Notes under the pieces: generated by a model
Database searches by the model: none
What the model was told of the DNA's origin: nothing
What the model saw: the letters and a program-made list of their open reading frames with translations, nothing else
DNA from: Falsiroseomonas sp051433195
Lineage (GTDB): Bacteria; Pseudomonadota; Alphaproteobacteria; Acetobacterales; Acetobacteraceae
DNA length: 64,000 bases
Direction of reading: 5' to 3'
NCBI RefSeq assembly: GCF_051433195.1
Contig: NZ_JBHMFT010000021.1
Location: 1-64,000, forward strand
Program-made: the position numbers and the translations under genes
Part shown: in pieces, positions 17,614-26,075 of the stretch
Layout: each line of letters begins with the position of its first letter
Position numbering within the stretch: position 1 is the stretch's first letter

Positions 17614-17782
17614 GCGGCCTCCGGATCAAGGGAGCCCAAAGTCTAGGCGGCCACCCCGCGCGGGGCATTGCCATCACGTCCTGCCGCTGGGCCGGATGTC
17701 TCCGACGGAGCACCGGCCCGCAGGACACCTCCGTCCCACATCGGGGCATACGGAACTTTGAGATTCCAACATCGTAAGGGTT

Positions 17783-17832
17783 GCCAACTGCAACGAAATC
17801 ACGGAAAGTTTATTTGATTCGCCAACTGTAAC
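17783..17832. promoter_or_regulatory. Direct repeat upstream of the second AraC regulator
   Basis: GCCAACTGCAAC at 17783-17794 and GCCAACTGTAAC at 17821-17832 differ at one base and are 38 bases apart start to start. They lie in an AT-richer stretch immediately before the regulator gene. AraC-family proteins typically bind direct repeats, so an autoregulatory operator is a reasonable inference. The surrounding 17614-17846 spacer also contains a CCCCGCGCGGGG palindrome at 17654-17665. Confidence 0.5.
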
Positions 17833-17846
17833 AGCGGCCATAACTT

Positions 17847-18974
17847 GTGCAGACGCCTTGGCAAGTGGTGCCGATGTCCCAGACCCGTGCCGGCCAGCAA
17901 CATGCCTTGCCCCATACCGGTGTCGCGGTTGTCGCGCCGGAGGACCGGGGCACGCGCGACCTGGCGCCGCTGCGCCAGTCCACGCACGGCCTGCCGGCCC
18001 GGCTGCAATTCGACGCCTGGCGCGACGCCAATGCAGGGCTGGTCGATTACGTGACGCCGGGTACGCGACCTGCGTCCTACGAGGTCGAAGCCCTGACCTT
18101 CCGCTTCGGCGGATTGGCACTGCTGGCGGCCGAGACGCCCGCCGGAAGCTACCGGCGGTCGACCACCAATCTGCGCCGCGATGGGATCGACCTTCTGTCC
18201 TTTTCCATGGCCACGCATGGTCATCGCATCTACCGCACGCACGAGCAGGTCACCGTGATGCGGCCGGGGCAACTCGTCCTGCACTCGCTGGCGCAACCCT
18301 TCGAGGCGGCGCGCAGCCGTTCCGGCTGGCTGCACCTGTATCTCCCGCGCGACGACCTGCCCGCCGGCGTCGCACCCCCTGCGTCGGGTTGCCTCCTCCT
18401 CGACACGCCAAGCGGCCTGCTCCTGCGGGATTACATGCTGCTGCTGGCGGCTGAACTGCCGCACATGACGGTGGCGGATGGCGAACGCATGGCGGAGACC
18501 ACCAGAGCAATGATCGCGCTTGCGCTGGACGACAGCCCGGTGCGGCAGGAGGCGGCCTTGGTGCCCCATGAAGCGGTGCAGATGGCGCGCCTGCGGACCC
18601 TGATGCGCGCCAACCTTGGCTCGGCGAGGCTTGGGCCGGATCGGCTTTGCCGGATGGCCGGAATTTCGCGCACGCAAATCTATCGCCTGTTCGAGCCGCA
18701 TGGCGGCGTTGCGCTGTTCATCCAGCGGGAGCGCCTGAACGCCGCCTACCGGGCGCTGACGGATCCGTCCGACGCACGCAGCATCGCGGAAATCGCGGAA
18801 GCGCACGGACTGTTCGATGCTTCCAGCTTCAGCCGCATGTTCCGCCGCACCTTCGGCCTCTCGCCGCGGGACCTGCGCATGAACCGTGGGGCGGGCCTGC
18901 GGTTTGCCTGCCCTCAGCGCCAGTCTGAAAGCCGCGGCGAATTCTCGCTGCGAGGCCTGTTGCAGGCCATGTAG
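17847..18974 (+). CDS. AraC family transcriptional regulator (second of four)
   Basis: The 375-residue regulator has an N-terminal AraC-binding-like domain (starting LPARLQFDAWRDAN) and a C-terminal double HTH (GISRTQIYRLFEPHGG; FDASSFSRMFRRTFG). The start is uncertain: GTG at 17847 gives the longest form and ATG at 17874 is equally possible; neither has a strong ribosome site. The TctC-type binding protein follows after 44 bases on the same strand, so the regulator may control or be co-transcribed with it. It is closest in layout to the regulator at 28354. Confidence 0.83.
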   Translation: MQTPWQVVPMSQTRAGQQHALPHTGVAVVAPEDRGTRDLAPLRQSTHGLPARLQFDAWRDANAGLVDYVTPGTRPASYEVEALTFRFGGLALLAAETPAGSYRRSTTNLRRDGIDLLSFSMATHGHRIYRTHEQVTVMRPGQLVLHSLAQPFEAARSRSGWLHLYLPRDDLPAGVAPPASGCLLLDTPSGLLLRDYMLLLAAELPHMTVADGERMAETTRAMIALALDDSPVRQEAALVPHEAVQMARLRTLMRANLGSARLGPDRLCRMAGISRTQIYRLFEPHGGVALFIQRERLNAAYRALTDPSDARSIAEIAEAHGLFDASSFSRMFRRTFGLSPRDLRMNRGAGLRFACPQRQSESRGEFSLRGLLQAM

Positions 18975-19018
18975 GAGATCGGCCGGCGCCGGCTAAGCCT
19001 GGCCATTGGAGAAATGCG

Positions 19019-20044
19019 ATGTTGGCCGGTGCCTGCGGCGATGCACAGCGGTGTTTGCCGGTTCATGGCGAGTCGCGCCGCCGGGACCTGCTGGCCCTGG
19101 CTGGTCTCTCCGTGCTCGCGGACAGGCCGGCGCACGGTAAGGCCGACTGGACGCCGTCGCGCCCGCTGCGTCTTGTCGTGACGTCCGTTGCCGGCAGCAC
19201 ACCGGACCTCGTCTGTCGGCTGTTAGGGGAAGGCATGCGCCGGTCGCTCGGCCCCGTCGTCATCGAAAACCGTCCAGGCGGATTCGGAACCATTGGTCTC
19301 TCGGAGGTGGCCCGGGCACCGCCGGACGGCCACACGCTCGGCTATGTCAACGTCGTCACGATGGCGATCAACGATGCGATGCTCGGGCGACAGCCCTATG
19401 TCGTCGAGCGCGACTTCACCCCGGTGGCGCTGCTCGGCTTCGTGCAGAACGCCATCCTGGTGCATCCGTCCCTGGCGGTCGCCACCTTGGCGCAGCTGGT
19501 TGCGCGACTGCGGGATGCGCCCGGTCGATTCGCCTACGGATCGCCCGGCATCGGCACGACCGGGCACCTGGCCATGGAACGGCTGCGGTCCCTGACCGGG
19601 GCCGATCTGCTGCACGTGCCGTATCGCGGCAGCCCGCAGCTGGTGGAGGCGCTGCGGCAACGGGAGGTGGAGATCGCCTGCGACAACCTGTCCTCGCTGG
19701 AGGCGATCCTTCACTCCGGTGATGCGCAAGGCCTCGCCGTCACCGGTCCGCAGCGCGCGCCACTGTTCCCGGACCTGCCGACGGTTGCGGAATCCGGCTG
19801 GCCGGGATTCCGGATCACGTCCTGGGGTGGGCTCGTGGTGCCGGCCGGCACGCCGCCGGATGCGGTGGCGCGGCTGAACCTTGCGGCGAATGCGGCACTC
19901 GTCATGCCCGACCTGGCGCCGCGCCTGGCGCGGCTTGCGTTCGAGACCAGCCCTGGCCCACCGCAGGCACTGTTCGAACTTGCAGCGCGCGAGAAGCCGA
20001 TCTGGGCCGAACTGGTGCGACGTTCCGGCGCCAGGACCGACTAG
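19019..20044 (+). CDS. TctC/Bug family tripartite tricarboxylate transporter substrate-binding protein
   Basis: The 341-residue periplasmic protein has a twin-arginine-like signal (SRRRDLLALAG) and the Bug fold. Family hallmarks include PLRLVVTSVAGSTPDLVCR, ENRPGG, PDGHTLGY, YGSPGIGTTGHL and HVPYRGS. Such proteins bind carboxylates or other small organic solutes for a TctAB permease. Orphan copies are very numerous in some proteobacteria, and no tctA or tctB is present here. GGAGA at 19008-19012 gives good spacing to the ATG. It follows the second AraC regulator. Confidence 0.88.
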   Translation: MLAGACGDAQRCLPVHGESRRRDLLALAGLSVLADRPAHGKADWTPSRPLRLVVTSVAGSTPDLVCRLLGEGMRRSLGPVVIENRPGGFGTIGLSEVARAPPDGHTLGYVNVVTMAINDAMLGRQPYVVERDFTPVALLGFVQNAILVHPSLAVATLAQLVARLRDAPGRFAYGSPGIGTTGHLAMERLRSLTGADLLHVPYRGSPQLVEALRQREVEIACDNLSSLEAILHSGDAQGLAVTGPQRAPLFPDLPTVAESGWPGFRITSWGGLVVPAGTPPDAVARLNLAANAALVMPDLAPRLARLAFETSPGPPQALFELAAREKPIWAELVRRSGARTD

Positions 20045-20072
20045 GCCACCCGGAATGAGGGGCGAGGCCCGC

Positions 20073-20705
20073 TCACCCGGCCATCATGCTTTCGCGCACA
20101 CCCTCCAGCGCGATCTGCGCCGCAAGCGCCGCCAGCAGCACGCCAAGGACCCGGCCGATGACGTGGCTGCCCGTGGTGCCGAGCAGCCTGGCCACCGTCG
20201 CCGCGGCCAGCAGGCAGACCAGCGCGAGGACGAGGACCACGACGAGTGCGGCGAAAACGGCGGCCAGCCGCGGCCAGTCCCCATCCGTCTGCTGCACCAT
20301 CAGCACCATGCTGGTCATGCCGCCAGGACCGGCGAGCAACGGGATGGCGAGGGGGAAGACGGAAATGTCGTGCGCCTCGGCACCGGCCTTCTGTTCCTCC
20401 GGCGTCGCGCGCAGGAAGGTCTGGCCCATGACCATGTCGGCTGCGAGCAGGAACAGCAGCAGCCCGCCGGCCACCTTCATGGCCGCAAGCCCGATGCCCA
20501 GTGCGCCCAGAAGCCAACCGCCGAGGACCGCGAAGGCCAGCAGAACGACGGTTGCGATGATGGTCGCGCGGATTGCCTGCGCACGTCTTTCGGCGGCCGT
20601 GTTGTTCGCGCTCATGGACGCGAAGATGACCGATGTGCCGACCGGATCGACGATCACCAGCAGCGCGACAAGGGTGAAGCCGAAGGTTTCGAGCATGTCG
20701 GCCAT
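20073..20705 (-). CDS. MarC family integral membrane protein
   Basis: This roughly 210-residue protein has six hydrophobic segments and MarC-family landmarks: DPVGTSVIFASM near the N-terminus, then PLAIPLLAGPGGMTSMV. The family was named for the E. coli multiple-antibiotic-resistance locus, but its transport function is unresolved. The start could be ATG 20705, GTG 20708 or ATG 20696. A GC-rich hairpin (20711-20729) directly abuts the ribosome site. Confidence 0.85.
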   Translation of the reverse strand: MADMLETFGFTLVALLVIVDPVGTSVIFASMSANNTAAERRAQAIRATIIATVVLLAFAVLGGWLLGALGIGLAAMKVAGGLLLFLLAADMVMGQTFLRATPEEQKAGAEAHDISVFPLAIPLLAGPGGMTSMVLMVQQTDGDWPRLAAVFAALVVVLVLALVCLLAAATVARLLGTTGSHVIGRVLGVLLAALAAQIALEGVRESMMAG

Positions 20706-20710
20706 CACCT

Positions 20711-20729
20711 CGGCGCCGGCCCGGCGCCG
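20711..20729. other. 9-bp inverted repeat abutting the MarC ribosome-binding site
   Basis: CGGCGCCGG and CCGGCGCCG are separated by one base and lie immediately upstream of the GAGG that precedes the MarC start. A hairpin here could influence translation of MarC or act as a 3' structure for the fasciclin gene transcript, which ends about 80 bases earlier on the same strand. No T tract follows. Confidence 0.5.
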
Positions 20730-20807
20730 ACGTTGTCTCGATTGTCAGCCCAAGGCACCGGCCCCGGCGTGGAACGCGCCACGCCTGAACCGGTGCGTGC
20801 CGCCGCG

Positions 20808-21344
20808 CTAGCGGATCAGCGGCGCGTCGATGGCATGGATCACGCCGTTGGAGCAGGCGATGTCCGCGCGCGTGACGCGTGCCGAGGTATCGCCCTGCGC
20901 CGTCAGGGTGACGACGCCGTTGGCAGCGCTGTGCCGCAGCTGCGTACCTGCCGCGGTCGTCAGAGAGCCGTTCTGGGAAAGCGCCGCGGCGTCATGGCGG
21001 CCCTGGATCACATGCGCCTGGAATGCGGCGGGCGCGAGAACCGGGTCGGCTTCGCGGTTGCCATCCACCAGCGGGAAGAGCCGGTCGACGAGCACGCTGC
21101 GCGCACCGCCGGACAGTGCGTCGTTGGTCGGCGCGAAGATCGTGATGCTGTTGGCGTTGCGGAAGTCGGCCACGGCGCGGGCGCGGATGACACCGTTCAC
21201 GAAGCGGGAAAACTCACTCATCCCCGCGAGGACGTCGATGCAGTTGCGCTGCTGCGCCGCGGCGCCGGGCGCGGTGGCGGCGCCCGCGGTCACGGCCACG
21301 GCACAGAATGCCGCGAGGCGCAGCTTTGAGGATCGGTTGGTCAT
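20808..21344 (-). CDS. Fasciclin (FAS1) domain exported protein
   Basis: The 178-residue protein has a signal peptide (cut near GAAAQ) and a single FAS1 domain. The two conserved boxes are visible: ITIFAPTNDAL (FAS1 H1) and GVIHAIDAPLI (H2). FAS1 domains mediate adhesion or surface interactions in secreted and lipid-anchored proteins; the partner is unknown. AAGGAGAG six bases before the ATG at 21344 fixes the start and rules out a longer in-frame extension. Confidence 0.9.
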   Translation of the reverse strand: MTNRSSKLRLAAFCAVAVTAGAATAPGAAAQQRNCIDVLAGMSEFSRFVNGVIRARAVADFRNANSITIFAPTNDALSGGARSVLVDRLFPLVDGNREADPVLAPAAFQAHVIQGRHDAAALSQNGSLTTAAGTQLRHSAANGVVTLTAQGDTSARVTRADIACSNGVIHAIDAPLIR

Positions 21345-21653
21345 GGCATTCTCTCCTTGTGGCGGGCCGGAGCCCCGTATCGAGGTGGCGGGGGCTTCGG
21401 CCCGGACCGCCGAGCAGCACCCTAGGGCGGCGCATCCGGCGGCGGCATGGGCGTAGGTCTCAGGCCTATGCCAACCGTCCCATCCTCGATCGGCAAGCGT
21501 GGTTTTCGCGCGGAGCCTTTTCGGCAATCCGCCTTCCTGCGCAGGAAGCGGCGGAGACATTGGAACATGCCGCGCATCCCTTGGATGCAACGCCGATGTT
21601 CCAGGCCGTGCCGGCCGCTAGCCTTCCACGCAGTTGCGTGGGAGGAGACTGCG
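21345..21653. other. Divergent intergenic region with palindromes ahead of the MipA gene
   Basis: This 309-base stretch separates the divergent fasciclin and MipA/OmpV genes. It contains a perfect 16-bp palindrome (CTTCCTGCGCAGGAAG, 21533-21548). Nested inverted repeats follow: outer TGGAACAT 21561-21568 with ATGTTCCA 21596-21603, inner GCATCC 21574-21579 with GGATGC 21583-21588. These lie roughly 50-120 bases before the MipA start codon and could form a structured leader. No gene is evident. Confidence 0.6.
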
Positions 21654-22559
21654 ATGGATCAGGACAACGCTGGGCTTGTGGCCCGGCTGGCGCATGTGCA
21701 GGCAAGGTCCGATGCTCCTCGTCGGCTCCGCTCGTGCCGAGGGTGGCACCGCATGGCACAGGGCGTGCTGGTGGGCGCGGTCATGCTCGTGTTCGGAACA
21801 CCGTCGCAATCGCAGTCGGACCTCACGCCGCAGGTTTTGCCACCGGCGCCGGCGCCGGCCGGCGAATGGCGCGTATCGATCGGCGCGGGCGCGCTGCTTT
21901 CGCCCGACTACCTCGGCTCCGACAGGTACAGCTTCTCGCCACTGCTCAGCCCGGATATCCGCTGGCGGGAGGACACGCTGTTCCTGTCGCTGCGTGACGG
22001 GCTCGGCGCCACGCTCCTGCGCCACGGCAATGTCTCCATGGGTCTCGTGCTGCGGCCCCGCTTCGGCCGCGACCAGGACGACAACGACGCGCTGCGCGGC
22101 ATGGGCGACGTCCGCGCCGCCGGCGAGGGCGGTGCGTTCCTGCGCTACGCCGACCCGAACTGGCGCGGCTCCCTCGAGCTGCGCCAGGGCTTCGGCGGCC
22201 ATTCGGGCCTGGTCGCCGATGCGCGTCTCGACCGGGTCCTGCGGCTGCGGCCGGACATCATCCTGGCGGCCGGGCCGCGGCTGAGCTGGGGCAGCGAGGA
22301 TTTCGCGGAGACGTATTTCGGCGTGGATGCGGAGCAGGCCCGCCGCACCGGCTATGCCCGCTTCGCACCGCAGGACTACTGGTTCGCCGGCGTCGCTGCG
22401 AGCCTGACCCTGGTGCTTGATTCAAGTTGGAGCGTGACGGCCTTCGGGGAGGTTGGGCGCATCCTGGGCGATGCGGCCGATAGCCCGCTGGTCGACGGCC
22501 GCGGCAATGCGACCCAGGGGGTGCTGGGCCTGGCGGTGGGCTGGCAGTTCACGCGGTGA
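21654..22559 (+). CDS. MipA/OmpV family outer membrane protein
   Basis: The 301-residue beta-barrel protein resembles the MipA/OmpV scaffold family: GAGALLSPDYLGSDRY after the signal region, alternating amphipathic strands, and the terminal GLAVGWQFTR. It probably sits in the outer membrane; MipA of E. coli scaffolds murein enzymes, while other members are porin-like. GGAGGAG six bases upstream supports the ATG at 21654, but this gives an unusually long, charged region before the hydrophobic signal. Initiation at ATG 21753 would give a conventional signal peptide. The long leader upstream is palindromic. Confidence 0.82.
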   Translation: MDQDNAGLVARLAHVQARSDAPRRLRSCRGWHRMAQGVLVGAVMLVFGTPSQSQSDLTPQVLPPAPAPAGEWRVSIGAGALLSPDYLGSDRYSFSPLLSPDIRWREDTLFLSLRDGLGATLLRHGNVSMGLVLRPRFGRDQDDNDALRGMGDVRAAGEGGAFLRYADPNWRGSLELRQGFGGHSGLVADARLDRVLRLRPDIILAAGPRLSWGSEDFAETYFGVDAEQARRTGYARFAPQDYWFAGVAASLTLVLDSSWSVTAFGEVGRILGDAADSPLVDGRGNATQGVLGLAVGWQFTR

Positions 22560-22574
22560 CGCCGAGGCCAAGCC

Positions 22575-24161
22575 TCAGCGATGCACATTCCAGAATACGG
22601 GCGGCCCGGGCAGCACGCCCAGCAGCGACCGGCGGTAGGCTGTCGGCAGGAAATACTGCCCGAGCGGGATGTAGGGCACCTCGGCGAAGGCCAGGCGCTG
22701 CATCTCCGCGGCGATGGCGCGCTGTGCGGTGATCTCGGCGGCGTCGATCCAGGCGCTGGCGAGTTCCTCCATGCGTGGGATGGAGGGCCATCCAAACCAA
22801 GCGCGGTCGCCGCCGCCGCGGACCAGCTGGTGCACCCCCGGGTTCAGCATGTCGAGCGCCGCGAAGCCCGTGTAGAAACAGGACCAGCCGCCGCGCTCGA
22901 CCGGCTCGCGGCTGGCGCGCCGCTGCACCACGGTTGCCCAGTCCGTCGCGATGATGTCCAGGTTGAGCCCCAGGCGGCGGAACAGGTCGGCGCCGACTTC
23001 GCCCGCTGCCTTGCCGGTCGGGAAATCCGTCGAGACCAGCGAGACCACGCGCTCGCCCCGGTAGCCGGCCTGGCGAAGATTTTCGCGCGCGCGCGCGATG
23101 TCACGAGGCCCGACAATGGCCTCCATGCCGGCATCCGTTTCCAGCGGCCCGCCGGGCGGCCAGATCCCGACACCGTCCTGCCACGCGCCATGCGCCGTGC
23201 CCGCCACCGCATTCATGAAATCCGCCTGCTTCACGGCGCTCAGCACGGCGCGTCGGATCGCCGGGTTGTCGAAAGGCGGATGCAGGTGGTTCAGGCGGCA
23301 GATGCTGACGCTGCCGAGCTGCGGTGTCGTCTCGATCACCAGCTCCGGGCTGCGGCGCAGGCGCGGCAGCAGGTCGAAGTCGGGCCGCTCCACCCAATCA
23401 ACCTCGCCACGCAGCAGGGCCGCGGCCGCGGTGGCGGGGTCCGGGATCGTGTGCCACTCGACGCGGTCAAAATGCGCGACCTTCGGCCCCGCTGTCCAGT
23501 CGGGTGTCCCGTCCGCGCGCGGCCGGTAGCCGGCGAAGCGTTCATAGACGGCGCGCGAGCCCGCGACCCATTCGTCGGCACGGAACTGGAAGGGCCCGGA
23601 TCCGACCACCTCCGTGACGGAGCGTGATGGCTCGGTCAGCGCGAGGCGCTCGGGCATGATGGCGCAGATCGGCGACGCCAGCTTGCCGAGCGCGTCGAGC
23701 ATCGGGGGAAAGGGGCGGGACAGGCGGATCACGAAGGAGCGGTCATCGGTCGCCGTCATGTCCTCGGTCCGCGCCGCCAGCAGCTGGCCTAGCGGGTCGC
23801 GGCGCGACCAGCGGCGGATCGAGGCGACGCAGTCGCGGGCCCGCACCGGCTCGCCATCGTGGAACAGCAGGCCCTCGCGCAGGCGGAAGGTCCAGCGCAG
23901 GCCGGCCTCCTCGACAAGGTGCTGCCCGACCATCTGCGGCGAGGGCCGCAGCGAACCGTCCAGACCGTAGAGCGTATCGTAGATCATCAATGCGTGGTTG
24001 CGCACGACATAGGCGGTGGTGACGAGTGGATCGAGCACCGAGAGGTCCGCCTGCGGGACGAAGCGCAGCACCCGCGGGTTCGCACCACGCGCCACCAGGT
24101 TCGGCGCAGGCAGCAACGTGGCGGCCGCCACGGCGTGGAGGAGGCGTCTGCGGCTGGGCAC
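22575..24161 (-). CDS. Peptide/nickel-type ABC transporter substrate-binding protein (SBP_bac_5)
   Basis: The 528-residue periplasmic binding protein has a twin-arginine-like signal (SRRRLLHAVAAATLLP) and an extracellular solute-binding family 5 fold (RWTFRLREGLLFHDGEPV; GSGPFQF; NPAIRRAVLSA). Family members bind oligopeptides, opines or similar ligands. No cognate permease or ATPase genes are nearby. I chose the GTG at 24161 because GGAG lies eight bases upstream and the signal peptide then begins at the N-terminus. It follows the third AraC gene by 31 bases on the same strand, so they probably form an operon. Confidence 0.87.
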   Translation of the reverse strand: MPSRRRLLHAVAAATLLPAPNLVARGANPRVLRFVPQADLSVLDPLVTTAYVVRNHALMIYDTLYGLDGSLRPSPQMVGQHLVEEAGLRWTFRLREGLLFHDGEPVRARDCVASIRRWSRRDPLGQLLAARTEDMTATDDRSFVIRLSRPFPPMLDALGKLASPICAIMPERLALTEPSRSVTEVVGSGPFQFRADEWVAGSRAVYERFAGYRPRADGTPDWTAGPKVAHFDRVEWHTIPDPATAAAALLRGEVDWVERPDFDLLPRLRRSPELVIETTPQLGSVSICRLNHLHPPFDNPAIRRAVLSAVKQADFMNAVAGTAHGAWQDGVGIWPPGGPLETDAGMEAIVGPRDIARARENLRQAGYRGERVVSLVSTDFPTGKAAGEVGADLFRRLGLNLDIIATDWATVVQRRASREPVERGGWSCFYTGFAALDMLNPGVHQLVRGGGDRAWFGWPSIPRMEELASAWIDAAEITAQRAIAAEMQRLAFAEVPYIPLGQYFLPTAYRRSLLGVLPGPPVFWNVHR

Positions 24162-24192
24162 GGTTGTTGCTCCACGACGTCTCGTCAGCCGG

Positions 24193-25227
24193 TCATGCGT
24201 GTCCGGATGCCTGAAGGACCGGTGCCGGCGCCTGGTTGACTGGCTGCTCGGAAGGAACGGCGCGCCGCAGCGCGCCGGGCGCGTAGCCGAATTCCCGGCG
24301 GAAGGCGCGGCTGAAGGTTGTCGGCTCGAGGAAGCCAAGCTCCTCGCTGATCTCCTGGATCGTGCGGCCATCGCCGGGATCGGCGATCGCCCGATGTGCC
24401 TGCCGCAGCCGTTCGCGCTGGATGTCGCGCACGACGCCGCCGACCGGCTCGAACAGGCGATAGAGGCGGGAGCGGGAGATGCCCACCAGCCGGCAGAGCG
24501 ATTCAGGGGTGAGGTCCGGCGAGCGCAGATGCTGGCGGATGATGGCGCGCACGCGTGCGAGGCGCGCGGCCCGCACGACCTTGTCGTCCACCAGCCCCGG
24601 CGTCGCGCCGGCCGAAACGGCTGCCGTCACCAGCGCGCGTGTCGCCTCCACGGCGCGTGGGATTTCGGCGTCACGCATGCTCGGCAGTTCGTCGGCGATG
24701 CGTTGCAGGAAGCCGCCGAGCAGGCGACCCGAGGCGGAGGCGAGCGGCTCCGTGCGGCAGCCCTCGATCGCCGGGCCAAGTTCAGGGCAGCCGTCCCGCG
24801 GCATGACCAGGCAGAGCCATTCGCCACCGCGAAGCTCCGTCTCGAAAGGTTCGTCCAGCGAAAGAACAATGGGGACAAGTGGCGGAATGATCAGCTGGGT
24901 GTCGCCGGCGCGCACGGCATGCATGCCGCGGGTCGCGACGCAGACAAGCCAGTCGTCGCGAAGGTCGCGCCGGATCTGCGCCATCGTCCGGCCATGGCGA
25001 GCCAGTGGTCCGGCAAAGCGGTACAGCGCGAAGCTGCCCAGCTTCCAGATGCCGCGCTCCGCTGCGTCATCTGGTGCGGGGGCCAGGTCTTCCAGCAACC
25101 CGGCCAGGTCGAGCGTCGACGCGCGACCGGCTTGCCGGCCGGCCTCGTTCCTTCCGCCTTGGCACCGCGGGACCGGCTTGTAGTGCCCGGACTGCCAAGG
25201 CTCGCGCATCATCATGGTGGCCACCAT
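24193..25227 (-). CDS. AraC family transcriptional regulator (third of four)
   Basis: The 344-residue regulator has an N-terminal sensing domain and a C-terminal double HTH (GISRSRLYRLFEPVGG; LGFLEPTTFSRAFRREFG). Its C-terminal half closely resembles the copies at 17847 and 28354, but its N-terminus lacks the DAW motif. GAGGAGG five bases before the ATG at 25227 decides the start over a longer in-frame extension. It faces the second small exported protein across a 301-base divergent spacer and precedes the SBP_bac_5 gene, which is a likely target. Confidence 0.87.
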   Translation of the reverse strand: MVATMMMREPWQSGHYKPVPRCQGGRNEAGRQAGRASTLDLAGLLEDLAPAPDDAAERGIWKLGSFALYRFAGPLARHGRTMAQIRRDLRDDWLVCVATRGMHAVRAGDTQLIIPPLVPIVLSLDEPFETELRGGEWLCLVMPRDGCPELGPAIEGCRTEPLASASGRLLGGFLQRIADELPSMRDAEIPRAVEATRALVTAAVSAGATPGLVDDKVVRAARLARVRAIIRQHLRSPDLTPESLCRLVGISRSRLYRLFEPVGGVVRDIQRERLRQAHRAIADPGDGRTIQEISEELGFLEPTTFSRAFRREFGYAPGALRRAVPSEQPVNQAPAPVLQASGHA

Positions 25228-25528
25228 GCCTGCCTCCTCGGTGTGACGCTGCACGACGCGATCGGGCAGCGCACCATCATAGTGCGATCGGGACGCGTCA
25301 CGCGCGCACACCGAAACTGCGCACAGTCCTGGGACACTGGGCATAAACCGGAGCGGGCAGCCGGCAGTGGCTGGTATGTGCGGCGCAACGCGGGGATTCC
25401 CAACCCATCGCCGCGGCCCGGTCGCCCGCTAGACTGCGTTCGGCCGGTGTCGCGCCGTGCTGCGTCGCCGATGGGGCGACAGATGGGATGAAGATGTGTG
25501 CCGCTGTTTCAACTGAAAGGAGATCCGC
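25228..25528. promoter_or_regulatory. Divergent spacer between third AraC regulator and small exported protein
   Basis: No gene is evident in these 301 bases. GCGATCGGG occurs twice as a direct repeat (25258-25266 and 25284-25292, 26 bases apart), close to the AraC start codon, which could be an AraC-type site. AAGGAG just upstream of 25529 is the ribosome site for the small exported protein. Confidence 0.45.
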
Positions 25529-25912
25529 ATGATGACGAACCTGCGACGCACCTTCCGGCGCGCAAGTCTCGCGGCTGCCGCCTTCGCAGTGGCAGGCCCG
25601 CTGCCATCGCTGGCGCAATCCTCCATGGGCTCGCGCGAATTCCAGCAGGCGGAGATGAGCGAATTGTCGCCGGCCCTGCGCAGCGAGGTTGAGCGTCGCG
25701 TGGCCCAGGGTCCGGGCAATACGCCACGCGGCGTGCTCGAGGCAATGCTGCTGAACGAGCTGCAGATCCGCGAACCGGGCAGCCGCATCGTCGGGGTGGA
25801 CATGGGCCGCGGCGTGGTCGTGCTGCAGCAGCAGGCCGGCACCATGAAGGCCTACACCTTCAGCAAGCAGGAGGGTCTGCGCGTGGTCGGCGAAGTTTCG
25901 CTGTCCCGTTGA
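25529..25912 (+). CDS. Small exported protein, paralogue of the protein at 10133-10471
   Basis: This 127-residue protein of unknown function has a signal peptide ending near SLAQ and a mature domain containing SREF, EVERR and NTPRGVLEAMLLNELQIR in the same order as its paralogue. AAGGAG precedes the tandem ATG-ATG start. The C-terminus extends slightly further than in the paralogue. It is head-to-head with an AraC regulator, repeating the arrangement at 10-11.7 kb. A GCTTTGCCAAAGC hairpin (25921-25933) follows the stop but lacks a T tract. Confidence 0.8.
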   Translation: MMTNLRRTFRRASLAAAAFAVAGPLPSLAQSSMGSREFQQAEMSELSPALRSEVERRVAQGPGNTPRGVLEAMLLNELQIREPGSRIVGVDMGRGVVVLQQQAGTMKAYTFSKQEGLRVVGEVSLSR

Positions 25913-26075
25913 CCGCGGGCGCTTTGCCAAAGCTGGCGTTGAGCGAATCAGGCGCGGTCGTCCCGGCGCCGGCACGTCCGGGGGCAGCCGGGCCAGCGGA
26001 GGGCCAGGTGCTGCCTCGTGATCCTGCCCAACGTCGCCCGGCCGAGGGCGCGTTCGGCGTCGGTGGTGCGCCATC

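Noticed and set aside
17654..17665. CCCCGCGCGGGG palindrome as an operator
   Set aside because: Short and GC-only, expected by chance at this base composition.
25921..25933. GCTTTGCCAAAGC as an intrinsic terminator of the small exported gene
   Set aside because: The stem is only 5 bp and no T tract follows.
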